The notes beneath the pieces are model-generated. The model saw only the letters and a list, made by a program, of their open reading frames with translations, was not told where the DNA came from and ran no database searches. DNA of 16,119 nt from assembly GCA_023433465.1 (NCBI GenBank), contig JAEZCR010000301.1:1-16119 (forward strand), in the 5' to 3' direction. The position numbers were made by a program, and so were the translations under genes. Positions 14,177 through 16,119 of the stretch are shown here, in pieces (position 1 is the first letter of the stretch; each line of letters opens with the position of its first letter). The stretch comes from Pseudomonadota bacterium (GTDB taxonomy: Bacteria; Pseudomonadota; Gammaproteobacteria; Steroidobacterales; Steroidobacteraceae).

Positions 14177-15949
14177 ATGTCCATAGCGCTCGACCAAGTC
14201 ACCAAGCGGTACCAGGAACAACCCGTCGTCAACGACGTTTCGATCGAAGTGGGGGAAGGCGAGTTTTTCGTGCTTCTCGGCCCTTCGGGCAGCGGCAAGA
14301 GCACCCTCTTGCGGGCCATCGCCGGCCTGACGGGCATCGATCACGGCCGCATTTCGCTGCACGGCAAGGACGTCACGCACGTGCGAGCGCGCGACCGCGG
14401 CGTGGGCCTCGTTTTCCAGAACTACGCGTTGTTCCGGCACATGACGGTTGCGGAGAACATCGAGTTCGCGCTACGCGTCCGGAACATGAAGGCCGCCGAC
14501 CGGCGCGCCCGCCGCAAGGAACTGCTGAAGCTCGTCGCTCTCGAGGGCATGGATGAACGCCTGCCGGGGCAGCTCTCCGGTGGTCAGCAGCAGCGCGTCG
14601 CGGTCGCGCGAGCGCTGGCGCACAAGCCCCAGGTGCTGCTGCTCGACGAGCCGTTCGGCGCGCTCGATCTCAAGATCCGCGAGGAACTGCGGCGCACGAT
14701 CCGCGCCGTGCAGCGCGAGCTCGGCATCACGACGGTGCTGGTCACGCACGACCAGGAAGAAGCCTTCGCGCTCGCCGACACCATCGGCGTCATGAACCAC
14801 GGCCGGCTGCTCGAAGTCGGCAATCCGAACGACCTGTACACCCAGCCCGCGACGCGTTTCGTCGCGACCTTCCTGGGCGCGGCGAACCTGCTGCTCGCGC
14901 GCCAGACGTCCGACGGCATTCGCTTCGGCTCGACGCCGGTCAACGCCGAGGGTAATGAGCCCGTGCTCGCCGGGCGCGAACACGAGGTGGTCGCGGTGCT
15001 GCGCCCCGAGGAGGTCGAAGTCGCGGACGCGCGCGAGCAACTGTCGTCCGACTTCATCGCACGCGGGTCGGTCGAGGAGATCGTGTTCACCGGCGCGCTC
15101 GAACGCTTGCGCGTCAAACTGCTCGACGAGCCCAGCGCCGCGCAGCTGCTCGGCTCGGGCGCGGCCGGCGAAGCGCGCGTCGAGATCACGCGCACGCAGC
15201 CGGAACGCCGTGACCTGCCGTTGCGCTCGGGAGCGCAGGTCGCGCTCGGCGCGCGCCGTCTGCACGTGTTGCCGACGCCGATTTCGAGTTTCCTCGCGTG
15301 CGCGCCGACCGAAGCGCAGGCCGCGGAGCTCGCCCGGGAGCCGTTGCTCGAAGGGCTCTCGACGCGCATGAAGACGCGCGTGGGCCTGCGCGCCATCGAT
15401 GGATTGGATGGCACGCCGGCGCCGTTCGCCGGAGTCGCCGCCATTGCCGGGGGTCCCGATGCGGGGCCCACAGTCGAATGGCTGCTCAAACACGGCGCGG
15501 CCGAAGTGCTGGTCCTGCCTCGCAACGCGCCGAGCCCGACACGTGTGTTCATCCACTGGACGGACGAGGCCGTGCGCCGCGCGACGCTCGCGGTGTCGGC
15601 GAGCCTGCTCCGTCATGTCAGCGCCGAAGCCGTCTACCTGGGCATCGTGCCGGATGACGCCGCGACGACGGGCCGCGCCGCGCCGATGCGCCAGTTGCTC
15701 GACGCGCGTTCCGAGGCGCACACCGATCACGGCCTCGAGATGCGCACCGAGCTCGCGATCGGCGAGACGGTGACCGCGCTCACGCGCAACCTTTCGGCGG
15801 GGGCGACGCAGATGCTGGTGCTCGGCATCACGGAGATCACCGAGGCGGGCAGTGCGTACCGTAGCCTGCTCAACGCGCAGCCGGGCTGGCCCGTGCTCAT
15901 CGTGTATCGTCCGGGCGAGGCGCGCATCACGCCCGAGATTGCCGCATGA
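14177..15949 (+). CDS. cysA: CysA-type sulfate ABC ATPase with C-terminal UspA-like extension
   Basis: 590 residues, against about 340-370 for an ordinary CysA. The ATPase part has Walker A GPSGSGKST (35-43), Q-loop Q81, signature LSGGQQQR (133-140), Walker B VLLLDEPF (153-160), D-loop GALD and switch H191. A TOBE/MOI-like regulatory region follows (about 235-370). Residues about 385-580 are extra and resemble universal stress protein folds: TRVFIHWTDEAVRRATLAVS (about 455-474), AEAVYLGIVPDD, then GATQMLVLGITE and WPVLIVYRPG at the end. An earlier stretch ending AAEVLVLPRN may be a remnant first Usp repeat. The G-2x-G-9x-G(S/T) ATP-binding motif of Usp proteins is not seen, so this part is probably a non-ATP-binding sensor or scaffold. 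The following gene is the sulfate permease cysT, which supports sulfate/thiosulfate import. The stop overlaps a six-codon ATG reading frame that leads to cysT. Confidence 0.88.
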   Translation: MSIALDQVTKRYQEQPVVNDVSIEVGEGEFFVLLGPSGSGKSTLLRAIAGLTGIDHGRISLHGKDVTHVRARDRGVGLVFQNYALFRHMTVAENIEFALRVRNMKAADRRARRKELLKLVALEGMDERLPGQLSGGQQQRVAVARALAHKPQVLLLDEPFGALDLKIREELRRTIRAVQRELGITTVLVTHDQEEAFALADTIGVMNHGRLLEVGNPNDLYTQPATRFVATFLGAANLLLARQTSDGIRFGSTPVNAEGNEPVLAGREHEVVAVLRPEEVEVADAREQLSSDFIARGSVEEIVFTGALERLRVKLLDEPSAAQLLGSGAAGEARVEITRTQPERRDLPLRSGAQVALGARRLHVLPTPISSFLACAPTEAQAAELAREPLLEGLSTRMKTRVGLRAIDGLDGTPAPFAGVAAIAGGPDAGPTVEWLLKHGAAEVLVLPRNAPSPTRVFIHWTDEAVRRATLAVSASLLRHVSAEAVYLGIVPDDAATTGRAAPMRQLLDARSEAHTDHGLEMRTELAIGETVTALTRNLSAGATQMLVLGITEITEAGSAYRSLLNAQPGWPVLIVYRPGEARITPEIAA

Positions 15950-15966
15950 AGAAGAGGGCGGCATGA
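15946..15966 (+). other. Six-codon linking reading frame between cysA and cysT
   Basis: ATG 15946 overlaps the cysA-type stop as ATGA, encodes MKKRAA, and its own TGA (15964-15966) overlaps the cysT ATG at 15963 as ATGA. A GAGGG ribosome site for cysT lies inside it. It may be a translational-coupling relay or just chance in a tight junction; no product is claimed. Confidence 0.3.
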
Positions 15967-16119
15967 AAAACGTCGGGCAACGCGAGCCCAACGTCATCCC
16001 GGGATTCGGGATCACGCTGGGATTCACCACCTTCTTCCTGTGCGCCATCGTGCTCATTCCGCTGGCGGCGCTCGTGCTCAAGGCGGCCGGCATGGACTGG
16101 GATCGCTTCGTGGGCGTCA
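15963..16119 (+). CDS. cysT: Sulfate/thiosulfate ABC transporter permease CysT (5' end only)
   Basis: The first 52 codons of a permease cut by the right edge. The start is ATG 15963, with GAGG five bases upstream. The N-terminus has a short polar tail, then VIPGFGITLGFTTFFLCAIV and LIPLAALVLKAAGMDWDRF. This matches the opening of CysT (CysU): a PGF-x-LxLG entry, the first membrane helix with an IPLAAL end, and a periplasmic xxWDxF. The partner is the upstream CysA-type ATPase. CysW and a sulfate-binding protein would be expected beyond or elsewhere, but they are not visible. Thirteen bases separate it from the cysA stop, so the two are an operon. Confidence 0.85.
   Translation, partial: MKNVGQREPNVIPGFGITLGFTTFFLCAIVLIPLAALVLKAAGMDWDRFVGV

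Noticed and set aside
14471..16093. A 540-codon open frame antisense to the ABC ATPase
   Set aside because: It is antisense to an unmistakable ATPase and permease start, with shadow-type composition.

Overview
The window is GC-rich, densely coded DNA with short intergenic gaps. It looks like the chromosome of a Gram-negative proteobacterium: it has a TonB-dependent receptor, a TorF-type outer-membrane protein, an ECF sigma/anti-sigma pair and c-di-GMP enzymes. The gene styles suggest a gammaproteobacterium of the Xanthomonadales/Nevskiales/Steroidobacter kind, but that is an inference from family resemblance. No tRNA, rRNA, CRISPR array, phage gene or transposase was seen.

Layout, left to right. 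(1) Minus strand, 2108-1: a TorF-family putative porin, then an ECF sigma factor whose stop overlaps (ATGA) the start of a zinc-binding (ZAS-type) membrane anti-sigma factor cut by the left edge. (2) Plus strand, 2284-7050: two consecutive c-di-GMP proteins. The first is a roughly ten-helix membrane protein with PAS, intact GGDEF (with I-site) and intact EAL domains. The second is soluble, with a GAF-like domain, a degenerate GGDEF and an intact-looking EAL domain. (3) 7049-7183: a 135-bp near-perfect palindromic, MITE/REP-like element that fills almost the whole gap before an MFS transporter (7198-8508, plus). (4) Minus strand, 13997-8515: a compact run of a MotA/TolQ/ExbB-type proton-channel protein, a class I photolyase (apparently starting at CTG), a DUF2946-like small protein with an HCxxC motif, and a TonB-dependent receptor carrying an N-terminal PCu(A)C copper-chaperone domain. 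(5) Plus strand, 14177 to the right edge: a CysA-type sulfate ABC ATPase with a C-terminal UspA-like extension, then the start of the permease gene cysT.

The most notable item is the 883-residue PCu(A)C-TonB receptor fusion. It has the complete HX10MX21HXM copper motif, one signal peptide ahead of the chaperone domain, and none ahead of the plug. With the DUF2946-like gene upstream and an ExbB-like channel at the head of the same gene run, a reasonable hypothesis is an outer-membrane copper capture/import unit whose chaperone is tethered to the receptor. A sigma-E-like promoter (GGAACTT-N16-GACTAA) sits upstream of this run, and the window separately encodes an ECF sigma factor, so a stress or photooxidative link to the photolyase is possible but unproven. 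The second notable item is the CysA-Usp fusion.
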